DNA of 39,938 nucleotides from JBAXTU01 sp037130015 (GCA_037130015.1 JBAXTU010000008.1:1-39938); one strand, 5' to 3'. Counted from the first letter of the stretch, positions 29,626-38,229 are shown. Program-made: numbers and translations. The notes: generated by a model not told the origin, from the letters alone.

Positions 29626-30909
29626 ATGAATACTACACCTAAACTAGATTCAGCCATGACCAAACTGCTTGACGAAAAGCAGTATTTTAATTTGCCAAAA
29701 GTTGGAGATTTGGTCAAAGGCACTATCATCGCCGCTGAAAAAAATGAAATCCATATTGACCTCAGCGGTATGGCTACTGGCATTGTCCGTGGCCGTGAAT
29801 GTTATGGCGAATCTGAAGAATATAAAAATTTACAACCGGGCGACGAAGTTGAAGCCACAGTGCTTGATGTAGAAAACGAAAATGGCGAAATGGAATTATC
29901 CTTGCGCTATGCCGGACGCCAAAAAGCTTGGCAGATTATCCGCGATTATCAACAATCAGGCAAAATCTTGCCAGTCCTTATTACTGATGCCAACAAAGGC
30001 GGTCTCATGATCAAGGTTGAAAACATTGCCGGCTTCTTGCCAGTCTCCCAATTGTCACCAGAACATTATCCACGCGTTCCAGGTGGTGATAAAAATCGTA
30101 TTTTGGAAATTCTCAAAAGCTACGTAGGCAAAAAATTTGAAGGCAAAATTTTAGACATTGATGAAAAAGATGAAAAATTAATCGTCTCCGAAAAAACTGC
30201 TTGGGAAGAAACTCAACATGATGTCATTAGCCAGCACAAAGTTGGCGATGTTATTGAAGGCACGGTGACAGCTATCACCGACTTCGGCGTGTTTGTGGAA
30301 TTCGGCAAACTTGAAGGCTTGATTCATATTTCTGAAATTGCTTGGCAAAGAATTGATGACCCAAATGATTTTGTCAAAGTCGGACAAAAGATCAAAGCTG
30401 AAATTATCGGTATTGAAAATTCCAAAATTTTCTTGTCCATGAAAAAATTAGCCACTGATCCTTGGCACGGCATTGAAAAGAAATATAAAATTGGTGATAA
30501 GGCCAAGGGCACTGTCATCAAAGCCAATCCATTTGGCTTGTTCGTAGAAATTGCCAAAGACATCCAAGGCTTGGCGCATATTTCTCAATTGTCATCCAAA
30601 CCAAATACCAATATTGAAGAAATTGCCAAAGCTGGCGACGTACTTGATTTCTATATTGTATCCATGGATCCAAAAAATCACAGACTAGGATTAAGCTTAA
30701 TGAAACCAAAAGAAGGCAAGGTGGTTGAAAAAGCCGAAGCCAAATCAGAAGTCATCACTGAAACTAAATCAGAAGAAACTTCAGCTGATGAAGCCGAACC
30801 AAAAAAACGTGGCCGTAAGAAAAAAGAAGAAACTGCTGAAGCTGAAACCACAGTTGAAGAAAAAACTGAAGAAGTTAAAGAAGAACCAAAAACTGAAACA
30901 GCTGAATAA
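29626..30909 (+). CDS. rpsA: ribosomal protein S1-like, four S1 domains plus Lys/Glu-rich tail, 427 aa
   Basis: RNA-binding protein of the 30S subunit that helps mRNA docking. Four S1 repeats are visible: about 24-93 (KVGDLVKGTI), 108-190 (PVLITDANKGGLMI), 197-268 (KVGDVIEGTVTAITDFGVFV, the best-conserved one) and 285-358 (KIGDKAKGTVIKANPFGLFV). E. coli S1 has six. From about residue 360 on, a disordered tail of Lys, Glu, Ala and Thr with KKRGRKKKEE extends the protein, a style common in CPR genomes. A longer reading in another frame over the tail (30725 onward) is a shadow. No Shine-Dalgarno. Confidence 0.93.
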   Translation: MNTTPKLDSAMTKLLDEKQYFNLPKVGDLVKGTIIAAEKNEIHIDLSGMATGIVRGRECYGESEEYKNLQPGDEVEATVLDVENENGEMELSLRYAGRQKAWQIIRDYQQSGKILPVLITDANKGGLMIKVENIAGFLPVSQLSPEHYPRVPGGDKNRILEILKSYVGKKFEGKILDIDEKDEKLIVSEKTAWEETQHDVISQHKVGDVIEGTVTAITDFGVFVEFGKLEGLIHISEIAWQRIDDPNDFVKVGQKIKAEIIGIENSKIFLSMKKLATDPWHGIEKKYKIGDKAKGTVIKANPFGLFVEIAKDIQGLAHISQLSSKPNTNIEEIAKAGDVLDFYIVSMDPKNHRLGLSLMKPKEGKVVEKAEAKSEVITETKSEETSADEAEPKKRGRKKKEETAEAETTVEEKTEEVKEEPKTETAE

Positions 30910-30921
30910 AATATCTCAAAA

Positions 30922-30953
30922 ACATCCTCGGAAATTTCCGAGGATGTTTTTTA
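30922..30953 (+). terminator. intrinsic terminator of the S1 gene
   Basis: Perfect inverted repeat ACATCCTCGGAAA/TTTCCGAGGATGT (30922-30934, 30935-30947) followed by TTTTTATT. The innermost pairs must open to form the loop. Confidence 0.9.
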
Positions 30954-30959
30954 TTACTC

Positions 30960-30988
30960 TTGACAAAATAAAACTTATCCTATATAAT
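30960..30988 (+). promoter_or_regulatory. promoter of the DUF5680 gene
   Basis: Consensus TTGACA (30960-30965), 17-base spacer, consensus TATAAT (30983-30988). Confidence 0.85.
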
Positions 30989-31048
30989 AACTTGTTGCTC
31001 ATTTTAGAAGAAAAAACAAACAAACCTATTCAACAAGGAGGACACACA

Positions 31049-31609
31049 ATGACACAAAGACGATTCACCAAAAAGTTTGAGGACGAAATCTGGCAATTTT
31101 TAAAACACGCCAGAGCCAACACCTACGCTAGTGGCACCCCAACCAAACCCGACCTCGTCAACATTGGTTTTGAAATGTACGAATTCAAATGTGGCGTCTG
31201 GCTGTATCGCGATCGCTTCGCTGGTTCGCGACTCGCCGGTGGCCAAGAAGTGGTTTGGTATCGCGGACGACCGGTGTGGTACATGAACTATGGTGGTGGT
31301 ATGGGCGATAACTACCTCAGCGATCGCAAAAAAACCAAACCAACCTTCAAGTTTTTGAAACAAGTCATACTGCAGGAAAGCGAAAAATTCCAACCGCGCG
31401 GACCCGCCGAAATAAAAATCGGCGATTGGCGATATGAATGCTGGCAATACATGACGGAATACATGGCCGATGCCAACATCGTAAAAAACGCCGATGAAGA
31501 CGAGTGGAACATACGCGAATTTTCCGGATATGAAGTAATCTTTGGTCCAGAAAGTTGCGCCTTTGCTCGTTTTATTCACCGCTTCCATGGTGGAATTATC
31601 ATGCGCTAA
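31049..31609 (+). CDS. DUF5680-domain protein, 186 aa
   Basis: Matches the DUF5680 pattern: HARANTYASGT near the start, then YEFKCGVWLYRDRFAG, GQEVVWYRGRPVWYMNYGGG, FLKQVI, FQPRGP, GDWRYECW and the closing FIHRFHGGIIM. No catalytic motif is known for this family; related domains occur alone or after an HTH. There is no HTH here. ATG 31049 follows AAGGAGGA, and an open frame upstream (from 30725) is an artefact over the S1 tail. It has a consensus promoter and its own terminator, so it is probably well expressed. It also uses more GC-rich codons than lspA next to it. Confidence 0.8.
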   Translation: MTQRRFTKKFEDEIWQFLKHARANTYASGTPTKPDLVNIGFEMYEFKCGVWLYRDRFAGSRLAGGQEVVWYRGRPVWYMNYGGGMGDNYLSDRKKTKPTFKFLKQVILQESEKFQPRGPAEIKIGDWRYECWQYMTEYMADANIVKNADEDEWNIREFSGYEVIFGPESCAFARFIHRFHGGIIMR

Positions 31610-31621
31610 ACGCACCAAAAA

Positions 31622-31660
31622 CACCCCCAAGCAAATTACTGCTTCGGGGGTTTTCTTTTT
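31622..31660 (+). terminator. intrinsic terminator of the DUF5680 gene
   Basis: ACCCCC+AAGCA (31623-31633) pairs with TGCTT+C-bulge+GGGGGT (31640-31651), then TTTCTTTTTC. It overlaps the last codons of lspA on the other strand. Confidence 0.8.
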
Positions 31661-32100
31661 CTTCCATAAACAACCAACAACCCCACCACCCCACAAACAA
31701 TCATCACATCAGCCAAATTAAACACACTATAATATTTCAAATCAAAATAATCAATCACCTGCCCCAATTGCAACCTATCTAGCAGATTAGAAAACGCGCC
31801 AGCAATCACCATTTGCAAACACAAAATAGAAAAATATTTTTTCTCTCTATATATTTTTATCAACCACCAAATCAAAGCCAATAGAATTAAAATATAAATA
31901 AAAATTATCAAATAGTAATTTACAGCCAGTCCAAAAGCAATCCCCGGATTGAACGCCAATTTTAATTTCAACCAATCAGACAAAATAAAAAATTCCTGTT
32001 GAGGGAATTTTTTATAAAACAAAAATTTTAATACTCTATCAATTACAAACAAACAAAAAACTAAAACACCGCTTAAGGCCAATTTGTATTTGGCTGACAT
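31636..32100 (-). CDS. lspA: lipoprotein signal peptidase (signal peptidase II), 154 aa
   Basis: Inner-membrane aspartyl protease that removes signal peptides from prolipoproteins. Four membrane helices are apparent. The conserved FNPGIAFG, and the two catalytic Asp motifs SNLLDRL and VFNLADVMI, are present. Length is normal. It follows the DksA/TraR-like gene by 4 bases and is cotranscribed with it. It gives context to the Cys21 lipobox of the small Gly/Asp-rich protein. Its 3' end overlaps the terminator of the convergent DUF5680 gene. Confidence 0.94.
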   Translation of the reverse strand: MSAKYKLALSGVLVFCLFVIDRVLKFLFYKKFPQQEFFILSDWLKLKLAFNPGIAFGLAVNYYLIIFIYILILLALIWWLIKIYREKKYFSILCLQMVIAGAFSNLLDRLQLGQVIDYFDLKYYSVFNLADVMIVCGVVGLLVVYGRKRKPPKQ

Positions 32101-32104
32101 AAAA

Positions 32105-32482
32105 TTATTTGCCGCTTTTTAATTTTTGTTTGCAAGCCACGCACGAGCCAGACTCGGGACGAATTTTCAATCTTTCAATTTCAATGGCTTTACCGCAATG
32201 ACTGCATTTACCATAAGTGCCGGCTTCAATTTTTTTTAAGGATTTTTCCACATCACCCAATTCTTTTTCCAAGTCCCGCTCCAGCGACAAATTCTTGGCA
32301 TAATCAGCCACTTCCAAAGCACTGTCCTCAATAGAAGCAGAATCATCATAATCAGGAAAAGTGGCATCAAAATTATTGGTACCGCCAGCGGAGCGACTGC
32401 CAACACTTTCCAAATCTTTGATAAGTTCTTCTTTTTTAGCTTCTAATTGAGCTTTTATTTGTTTTAAAGTCTTTTGATCCAT
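32105..32482 (-). CDS. DksA/TraR-family zinc-finger protein, 125 aa
   Basis: N-terminal coiled coil (LKQIKAQLEAKKEELIKDLE and LSLERDLEKELGDVEKSLKKIE) and a C4 zinc finger CSHCGKAIEIERLKIRPESGSCVAC. DksA proteins bind RNA polymerase through the secondary channel and modulate transcription with ppGpp; the acidic coiled-coil tip in this family varies, and whether this one does so is unknown. It is first in a two-gene run with lspA. The leader has TATAGT about 55 bases upstream and a CCGGC/GCCGG hairpin. Confidence 0.9.
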   Translation of the reverse strand: MDQKTLKQIKAQLEAKKEELIKDLESVGSRSAGGTNNFDATFPDYDDSASIEDSALEVADYAKNLSLERDLEKELGDVEKSLKKIEAGTYGKCSHCGKAIEIERLKIRPESGSCVACKQKLKSGK

Positions 32483-32549
32483 AAGTAAAATTTAGGTTTT
32501 TAAAGCCGGCGAATTGTGTAGCCGGTACTCCCCTACTATAACAAATTTT

Positions 32550-32956
32550 TGAAAAAAAAAGAAGGCGTAAGTATGTGTCCCCCTGATTATATAAATGAGT
32601 GGAGAATGCCTTACGCCTACGGACCAATGGTCTGTCTTGTTTTTCGTTTTGTTTGTGTTTAAAACAAAATACAAGAAATTCATAACCTTTGGTTACTTTA
32701 AGTTGTCTGAATGTGCATGGCCTTCTACCCAGTATTGGTTTGTCGCAAACCTTAATTCCTCCTTGGTTTGGGATAACCTAATTGTTGACTATACATAGTC
32801 AGAGATGTTGGGTAGCAATAATGCCATTTGGCAGATGACTCTCCCGATTTTTTTATGATACTTAGTAAAAGACGGAAATTTAGCATAAATTAGCTATTTA
32901 TGACAAGTTTCCTAATTTCTTTAGTTTTTTGTTTAAAAGTGCTTTTCTTAACCTCT
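32550..32956 (-). ncRNA. candidate non-coding RNA, about 400 nt
   Basis: A TTGACC-17-TATAAT promoter and a terminator on the minus strand enclose about 400 bases. The longest frames are 44 codons (from ATG 32858, no Shine-Dalgarno) or read straight through the terminator. Many small self-complementary hairpins occur: TGCCAAATGGCA, GACTATGTATAGTC, GGTTTGCGACAAACC, TAACCAAAGGTTA and GACCATTGGTC. An AAGGAGG lies in the middle with no good start codon. One frame around it (ELRFATNQYWVEGHAHSDN) looks protein-like, so a decayed gene is an alternative. No RNase P or tmRNA hallmarks were found. Confidence 0.45.
32551..32618 (-). terminator. terminator of the 32956 RNA
   Basis: AGGCGTAAG (32618-32610 complement) pairs with CTTACGCCT (32571-32563 complement) around a 38-base loop, followed by TCTTTTTTTTTC on the minus strand. 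Confidence 0.65.
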
Positions 32957-32962
32957 ATATAC

Positions 32963-32991
32963 ATTATAGCAAAAATTTTGCTCTTGGTCAA
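32963..32991 (-). promoter_or_regulatory. promoter of the 32956 RNA
   Basis: TTGACC (32991-32986), 17-base spacer, TATAAT (32968-32963) on the minus strand. Confidence 0.7.
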
Positions 32992-33039
32992 GATGTCAAA
33001 TACCTGTAAAAATGGCCTAATATAAAGATAAATCAATAG

Positions 33040-33115
33040 TTTTCCACAACATTGCACCATAACTGTCAACAAGTATTATCTAAATTATCAACACTTTATC
33101 CACAACTGTGTATAA
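33040..33115. other. DnaA-box cluster, candidate replication origin or DnaA-regulated site
   Basis: Two perfect DnaA boxes, TTATCCACA (33096-33104) and TTATACACA (complement of 33107-33115), and two with one mismatch, TTATCAACA (33085-33093) and TTTTCCACA (33040-33048). Three of them start exactly 11 bases apart (33085, 33096, 33107), one helical turn. The surroundings (33001-33084) are AT-rich and gene-free. No dnaA or dnaN is in the window. Confidence 0.55.
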
Positions 33116-33133
33116 GTTATGTAAATTTAGCCA

Positions 33134-34480
33134 TTACTTCAAAAACAACCCGCCGTCTGACAGGTAAGCCAGATCAAACCCGCTCAAATAGCCTCCTACA
33201 TAGCCAGTCTTTGGCAAAAATTGAGTCCTTAGGCGCAAGTAATCTTTTTGGCCGTCATTCACACCAAATCTAGTCATGTCCTCGTTGCTAGCCAAAATAA
33301 GACGACTAGTAGTGGCTAAATAGTATATTCCCACCTCTTTTTGGCCAAAAACCAAAGAGTTTATGCCTTTTTTATCTATAAAATCAAATTTCCTGATATC
33401 TGGCCGAAGCTCTGTAATGAAAGTATTATCATCCAAAACCACGGTTTTGGGCGTAGGATAATGCCAAGCGCATATCAATTTAATAATATTTTCTAATTGT
33501 TCGGTGCTAGAAGCATTCAAATCAGTTTTAAAATCAAGAACCAATTGCCAATCATAATCAGCCGGCAACCAGCCAGACTGCTCTTTTTTTACCGTGGCGA
33601 ATAAAGTTAACTTATTAATATTTTTAAACCAGTCATTTGAAAAATCCAAGCCATACTGATTTTGCCAGGTCAGCAATTGCCTATTCCAAGCCGAATCAGA
33701 AGTCAGGCTATTTTTTTGATTAAATAAAGAAATAAAATCAGCAGGATTATTCAAAGACAAAAAAATATCAGAAGTAGTTGCCACCTTAACATCAGGAACA
33801 GATATTTTTTTATTATTAGAAAGCAATAATCCGCCTTGTCGCACTTTTCCGCTTAAATATAATTCGCTGTTATTATCAGTCAAAAAATTCTGCGCCAAAC
33901 CTGCCCAGCTATCGCTTGTGGCAGATAAAAAATCTTTAGTTGCATACACACTCAGCGAATTCAAAATTGAAAAATGTTTTTTATATTTTTCTTCAAAGAT
34001 GCTTTTTGATTTTTTTTGAAAATCAGACAAATTATCTGACGGCGCAATTACTATTGTATCACTGGTTAAAAATTTAAACGATAAATTTTTAGCTTGAAGC
34101 GTTTGCTGTAATTGATTGGGATAATCAGTGCGAAGCAATATGGCATATTGTGTTTTATTATCTTTAATTTCACCAACCACGGCTATTTCTCTTTTTATGT
34201 CTTTGATTTGTAATTCATTTAAATTATTGTCAGATAAAATTTTCAAAATCAATTGATCAAAACCATCAGACTGACGACTGGCAGGCAAATTGAAACGCGC
34301 ATAAAAAACAGTATCGCTAGGCACATAAGCCGTGAGACTGTCCGCAAAATATCTCAGCCAAGCCACATAGACAACAACACACAACAAAACAGCTCCCAAC
34401 AATGTCACCAAAATAATTTTGGCGACACGCGAGAGCTGTTTAAAGCTGGCACTAATTTTTTCAAAGTATTTATTTTTCAC
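33134..34480 (-). CDS. membrane-anchored hypothetical protein (DUF3352-like), 448 aa
   Basis: One N-terminal membrane helix (residues about 20-42, AKIILVTLLGAVLLCVVVYVAWL) and a large extracytoplasmic domain beginning TAYVPSDTVFYARFN, typical of DUF3352-like surface proteins; the assignment is by resemblance only. No catalytic motif is seen. The domain contains two similar halves (SLSVYATKDF and SRLILASNED segments). The start is GTG at 34480, 26 bases after the pnp stop, and no Shine-Dalgarno is visible; cotranscription with pnp is likely. Confidence 0.7.
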   Translation of the reverse strand: MKNKYFEKISASFKQLSRVAKIILVTLLGAVLLCVVVYVAWLRYFADSLTAYVPSDTVFYARFNLPASRQSDGFDQLILKILSDNNLNELQIKDIKREIAVVGEIKDNKTQYAILLRTDYPNQLQQTLQAKNLSFKFLTSDTIVIAPSDNLSDFQKKSKSIFEEKYKKHFSILNSLSVYATKDFLSATSDSWAGLAQNFLTDNNSELYLSGKVRQGGLLLSNNKKISVPDVKVATTSDIFLSLNNPADFISLFNQKNSLTSDSAWNRQLLTWQNQYGLDFSNDWFKNINKLTLFATVKKEQSGWLPADYDWQLVLDFKTDLNASSTEQLENIIKLICAWHYPTPKTVVLDDNTFITELRPDIRKFDFIDKKGINSLVFGQKEVGIYYLATTSRLILASNEDMTRFGVNDGQKDYLRLRTQFLPKTGYVGGYLSGFDLAYLSDGGLFLK

Positions 34481-34506
34481 AAGAGTGAAAAGAGATTTTT
34501 TATTTT

Positions 34507-36801
34507 TTATCTTCTGTCAAAATTTCCACTTGGCTTGTTGTCATGTCTATTGCCAAAACCATCGCGTCCGCCACTCTGGCCACCACCATATCCACCACCA
34601 TTGCTTGGACGATCATTGCTTCTACCACCAAAACTGCGTCTATTATCACTGTGTGGATCATAGCTAGGATTGGCTTGTTTGACTGACAAATTAATTCTGC
34701 CTTTTTCATCAACCTCAATAACTTTGACTGTCACCTCTTGATCAACTTTCACCACGTCAGTAATCTTGTCCACGCGTTCATTGGAAAATTCTGAAATATG
34801 CACCATACCATCACGGCCTGGCAAAATTTCCACGAAAGCGCCAAAGTCCATTAAACGAACAACTTTACCAGTGTACACTTCGCCCACTTCAATGTCTTTA
34901 AGCAAATCAGTAATCCATTTTATAGCTTTGTTCACGCCTTCAGCACCCACGCCGGTGATAGCTACCAGTCCATCATCATCAATATCAATTTTAACATTAC
35001 AAGCATCAATAATTTCGTTAATAATCTTGCCACCCGCGCCAATAACTTCGCCGATTCTTTCGGCATCAATGCGCATAGTGACAATTTTCGGAGCATATTT
35101 AGAAAGCTCTGGCTTGTGAGTTGGAATAGTTTTATTAATAACTTCCAAAATTTGAATTCTAGCTTCTTTGGCTTGAGCCAGAGTTTCTTCGCAAAGTTTC
35201 AAGGTTAAGCCAGTGGTCTTAGTATCCATTTGAATAGCAGTGATGCCATCAGTTGTGCCAGTCACCTTAAAATCCATACCACCTTCGCCATCTTCTAAAT
35301 CTTGCAAATCAGTGAGAATTTTATAATTATCACCGTTTGAGGCAAGACCCATGGCAATGCCAGCAACTGGTTTTTTGAGAGGTACGCCAGCATCAAGCAG
35401 AGCCAAAGTAGAACCGCAAGTTGAAGCCATTGAAGACGAACCATTTGAACCCATGACCTCAGAAACAACCAAAATAGTATAAGGAAATTCTTCTTTGCTT
35501 GGCAACATAGGAATCAAAGCTTTTTCTGCCAGTGCGCCATGACCGATTTCTCTACGACCGGCTGTTTTGATATTACCAGTTTCACCATAGCAAAACGCCA
35601 AAGCATTATAATAATGAATATAAGATTTTTTGGTTTCTCTTTCTGTCATTTCATCCATGACTTGGGCATCGCCTGGAGCGCCAAGTGTGACTACAGTGAG
35701 TACCTGAGTTTCACCACGACTGAAAAGACCAGTACCATGAGTGCGAGGAAATAATCCAACTTGACCGGCGAGCGGACGGATTTGATTGAGGGCGCGACCA
35801 TCAACACGCTGGCCTTTTTCTAAAATCGCACGAGAGACTTCTTCTTCCAAATAGATTTCAAAATTATTTTTGACATAATCAATTATCTCTTCGTGCTTCT
35901 CTTGAGCATGGAGCTGTTCCACAAATTTTTCCAACAATTCTTTGGCCACTATTTTTCTTTCACGCTTGGTGCCTTTTGGTTGATTGAATAAATATTTATC
36001 AAGCTGAGGCGCAAAGAATTTTTTGGCTTCTTCAAAAACAGCTTTTTTTTCTAAAAGTGGTATTTCATCTTCAGCATAAGCCGCTTCCACTAATTTTTGT
36101 TCATCTTGTTTGGGCAAACCGATTTCTGATTTTATCTTTTCCATAAAATCCAAAAGAGGCCTAGCCGAATCCAAACCAAATTTAATGGCTGAAAGCATTT
36201 CCGCTTCGGGAATTTCTTTGGCTTCAGCGTCCACCATGAGAACTTTGTCATAAGTAGCGGAAAAAACCAATTTGAAATCAGATTCAGCAAGTTGTTGAAC
36301 AGTCGGATTCAAAATAAATTCACCTTTGATACGACCAACGCAAATACCAACAAGCGGGCCATGCCAAGGAATATCAGAAATATGCAAAGCCAGGCCAGAG
36401 GCTGTGAGAGATAAAATATTGGCTGGATTTTCTTCGTCATAAGACAAGGTGGTCGTAATTACTTGCACCTCATTTCTCATTTCTTGATTGAATAATGGGC
36501 GAAGACCACGATCAATCATGCGTGAATCCAAAACGGCGTTATCGGTCGGGCGACCATCACGCTTCACAAATTTTGAACCCTTAATCTTTCCAGCGGCATA
36601 CATCTTTTCTTGCATTTCCACGGTGAGCGGAAAAAAATCAATGCCCATTCTGGTTTCTTTGGCCATGACAGCAGTCGCTAGAATCACAGTGTCGCCATAG
36701 CGCACAATGGCCGCGGCATTGGTTTGGTGAGCGAGCAAGCCCACTTCAACAGACAATTTGCGTCCGGCAAAATCCATCTCAAACTTTTTTGGTTGAAACA
36801 T
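34507..36801 (-). CDS. pnp: polyribonucleotide nucleotidyltransferase (PNPase), 764 aa
   Basis: 3'-5' phosphorolytic RNA exonuclease, trimeric. Two RNase PH domains are visible (first about 1-140; second about 310-540 with FPRTHGTGLFSRGETQ and SNGSSSMASTCGS). The KH domain contains IGEVIGAGGKIINEI, and the S1 domain contains GKVVRLMDFGAFVEILPGRDGMVHISEF. The C-terminal 50 residues are a Gly/Asn/Arg/Ser-rich tail (GGRSNDRPSNGGGYGGG), probably an RNA-binding or scaffold extension. ATG follows AAAGGAAA. The leader has TTTGAG-16-TATGAT upstream. rpsO precedes it on the same strand, the usual bacterial order. Confidence 0.96.
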   Translation of the reverse strand: MFQPKKFEMDFAGRKLSVEVGLLAHQTNAAAIVRYGDTVILATAVMAKETRMGIDFFPLTVEMQEKMYAAGKIKGSKFVKRDGRPTDNAVLDSRMIDRGLRPLFNQEMRNEVQVITTTLSYDEENPANILSLTASGLALHISDIPWHGPLVGICVGRIKGEFILNPTVQQLAESDFKLVFSATYDKVLMVDAEAKEIPEAEMLSAIKFGLDSARPLLDFMEKIKSEIGLPKQDEQKLVEAAYAEDEIPLLEKKAVFEEAKKFFAPQLDKYLFNQPKGTKRERKIVAKELLEKFVEQLHAQEKHEEIIDYVKNNFEIYLEEEVSRAILEKGQRVDGRALNQIRPLAGQVGLFPRTHGTGLFSRGETQVLTVVTLGAPGDAQVMDEMTERETKKSYIHYYNALAFCYGETGNIKTAGRREIGHGALAEKALIPMLPSKEEFPYTILVVSEVMGSNGSSSMASTCGSTLALLDAGVPLKKPVAGIAMGLASNGDNYKILTDLQDLEDGEGGMDFKVTGTTDGITAIQMDTKTTGLTLKLCEETLAQAKEARIQILEVINKTIPTHKPELSKYAPKIVTMRIDAERIGEVIGAGGKIINEIIDACNVKIDIDDDGLVAITGVGAEGVNKAIKWITDLLKDIEVGEVYTGKVVRLMDFGAFVEILPGRDGMVHISEFSNERVDKITDVVKVDQEVTVKVIEVDEKGRINLSVKQANPSYDPHSDNRRSFGGRSNDRPSNGGGYGGGQSGGRDGFGNRHDNKPSGNFDRR

Positions 36802-36945
36802 TTTTGTTTCCTTTCTTGGCGCCGGTCAAATTGTATTTTATTTGAAAACAAATATTTTCTATCATACTAAAAAACAATTGCTCTCAAATAAATACCGCGC
36901 TTGGCCGGGACCGATTATTTTTTAAATAACAAAAGAAGAGAAGGA

Positions 36946-37323
36946 TTATTCCTCCTCTTCTACTTTTGATTTTTCAATTTCTAATTCATCTTCAACAACA
37001 ATATCATCAGGAACCAATCCATCAGCCAAAATCTTTTCTGGATCTTCTAATCTCTTAGCAACTTTTAATTTTAATTTTTTAACCAACTCTGAAAAACTCT
37101 CGGCATTTTCTCTTTCCAAATAACGTAAAAGTTTGCGTCTCTCTGATACTTTGCGAAGCAAACCGCGACGGGAAGAAAAATCCTTTTTATGCTTTTTCAA
37201 ATGTTCGGTCAAATTTTTGATTTCTTCGGTGAGTAAAGCGATTTGCACTTCGGATGAACCAGTATCGCCTTCATGGGTGGCAAATTTTTTGATAACTTGC
37301 GCTTTCTTTTTTTTGTCAATCAT
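36946..37323 (-). CDS. rpsO: ribosomal protein S15 with acidic C-terminal extension, 125 aa
   Basis: 30S subunit protein that binds 16S rRNA. The core (about 1-88) is intact: FATHEGDTGSSEVQIALLT, HLKKHKKDFSSRRGLL and RRKLLRYLE. About 36 additional residues, mostly Glu/Asp/Val, follow the normal end at 89. ATG follows AAGGAA. The leader contains a CGGTAA/TTTACCG hairpin that could serve autoregulation, as S15 leaders do in other bacteria, though no known S15 leader type is recognised here. pnp is downstream. Confidence 0.95.
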   Translation of the reverse strand: MIDKKKKAQVIKKFATHEGDTGSSEVQIALLTEEIKNLTEHLKKHKKDFSSRRGLLRKVSERRKLLRYLERENAESFSELVKKLKLKVAKRLEDPEKILADGLVPDDIVVEDELEIEKSKVEEEE

Positions 37324-37401
37324 TTAGATTGTTCCTTGACGCGAAATTTCCAGTGACCGGTAAAGGCTTACCGAAAAAATCGCCTTAATAATTATGCCTA
37401 T

Positions 37402-37430
37402 ATCTTATACTATTTCACATCAAATGTCAA
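37402..37430 (-). promoter_or_regulatory. promoter of rpsO
   Basis: TTGACA (37430-37425), 17-base spacer, TAAGAT (37407-37402) on the minus strand, leader of about 70 bases. Confidence 0.65.
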
Positions 37431-37458
37431 TATCTTAGAGAGTTGGCTATATTTGTTG

Positions 37459-37962
37459 CTATTTATATTTTTCGTATTTTATTTTGGTTTTATTAAATTC
37501 TTCTTCGGTGTGTTCTGGCAATGTTTTGGCTGGCGTACCAATGGGCATAAGACACAAAACCCGATTTTCTGATGGGATGCCTAAAATTTCTTTGACTTCT
37601 TTTTCCGCATTGTCGTTGCCACGAATTTGAGTCCAACAACTGCCCAAATCCTCATCAGTAATGGCTAGCCACAAATGCTCAGCCACAATAGAACAATCTT
37701 CCACCCAATCAGGGCTTTCTTTTTCATTACCAACCACAGCAATGACCACATCAGCTTCTTTGATGTGTGTTGACCAAGGAGTGACTTTTGAAAGCAAATC
37801 CTTGGTTTGGGGGTTTTTGACCACTACCAATTCCCATGGATAAATCGCATTAGCTGATGGCGAGTACATGGCAGATGTCAAAATGGCGGTTAATTTTTCC
37901 TCTGAGACGCTTCCGGCTAAATACTCTCGCACCGATCGGCGTTTTTTAATGGCTGAAATCAT
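37459..37962 (-). CDS. nitroreductase-family FMN oxidoreductase, 167 aa
   Basis: Flavin-dependent NAD(P)H oxidoreductase fold. The N-terminal KKRRSVREY motif binds FMN phosphate, SPSANAIYPWELVVV is the conserved SPSxxNxQPW-like segment, and LGSCWTQIR and MPIGTPAKTLP match the C-terminal flavin contact. It is compact, at the short end of the family (about 165-170 aa). The physiological substrate is unknown. No Shine-Dalgarno, and the promoter is weak. Divergent from the tRNA cluster. Confidence 0.9.
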   Translation of the reverse strand: MISAIKKRRSVREYLAGSVSEEKLTAILTSAMYSPSANAIYPWELVVVKNPQTKDLLSKVTPWSTHIKEADVVIAVVGNEKESPDWVEDCSIVAEHLWLAITDEDLGSCWTQIRGNDNAEKEVKEILGIPSENRVLCLMPIGTPAKTLPEHTEEEFNKTKIKYEKYK

Positions 37963-38018
37963 AAAAAATGGTTAAATTATTATGCCAGCAGTTTAACATA
38001 TTTTAATCGTCAAATCAA

Positions 38019-38047
38019 TTGACTTGACCCGATATTAATGCTATGAT
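38019..38047 (+). promoter_or_regulatory. promoter of the tRNA cluster
   Basis: TTGACT (38019-38024), 17-base spacer, TATGAT (38042-38047). An alternative register TTGACC (38024-38029)-17-TAAATT (38047-38052) also fits. Confidence 0.6.
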
Positions 38048-38067
38048 AAATTTCGTAATTAAGTTAA

Positions 38068-38139
38068 GTCCTTGTAGTTCAACGGATAGAACACCAGCCT
38101 TCTAAGCTGGATATCGTGGTTCGATTCCACGCGGGGATA
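38068..38139 (+). tRNA. tRNA-Arg (anticodon TCT)
   Basis: Cloverleaf: acceptor GTCCTTG/CGGGGAT (several G-U pairs), D arm GTTC/GAAC, anticodon stem CCAGC/GCTGG with loop CTTCTAA (TCT), T arm CGTGG/CCACG. A73; CCA not encoded. First of three tRNAs. Confidence 0.93.
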
Positions 38140-38144
38140 CTAGA

Positions 38145-38216
38145 GCTTCCGTAGTTCAACGGATAGAACATGGGCTTCCGGAGCCTAGGATGTGGGTTCG
38201 ATTCCTGCCGGGGGCA
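38145..38216 (+). tRNA. tRNA-Arg (anticodon CCG)
   Basis: Cloverleaf: acceptor GCTTCCG/CGGGGGC, D arm GTTC/GAAC, anticodon stem TGGGC/GCCTA with loop TTCCGGA (CCG), T arm GTGGG/CCTGC with two G-U pairs. A73; CCA not encoded. It starts 5 bases after the previous tRNA. Confidence 0.92.
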
Positions 38217-38229
38217 TAAAATTAAATAT

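Noticed and set aside
30725..31048. Upstream extension of the DUF5680 frame, very Lys-rich
   Set aside because: It is the out-of-frame shadow of the S1 Lys/Glu tail and crosses the S1 terminator and the consensus promoter at 30960.
32436..32683. Two minus-strand frames of about 63 codons over the end of the 32956 RNA
   Set aside because: Both run straight through the terminator stem and T-tract, have no Shine-Dalgarno, and overlap the DksA/TraR promoter region.
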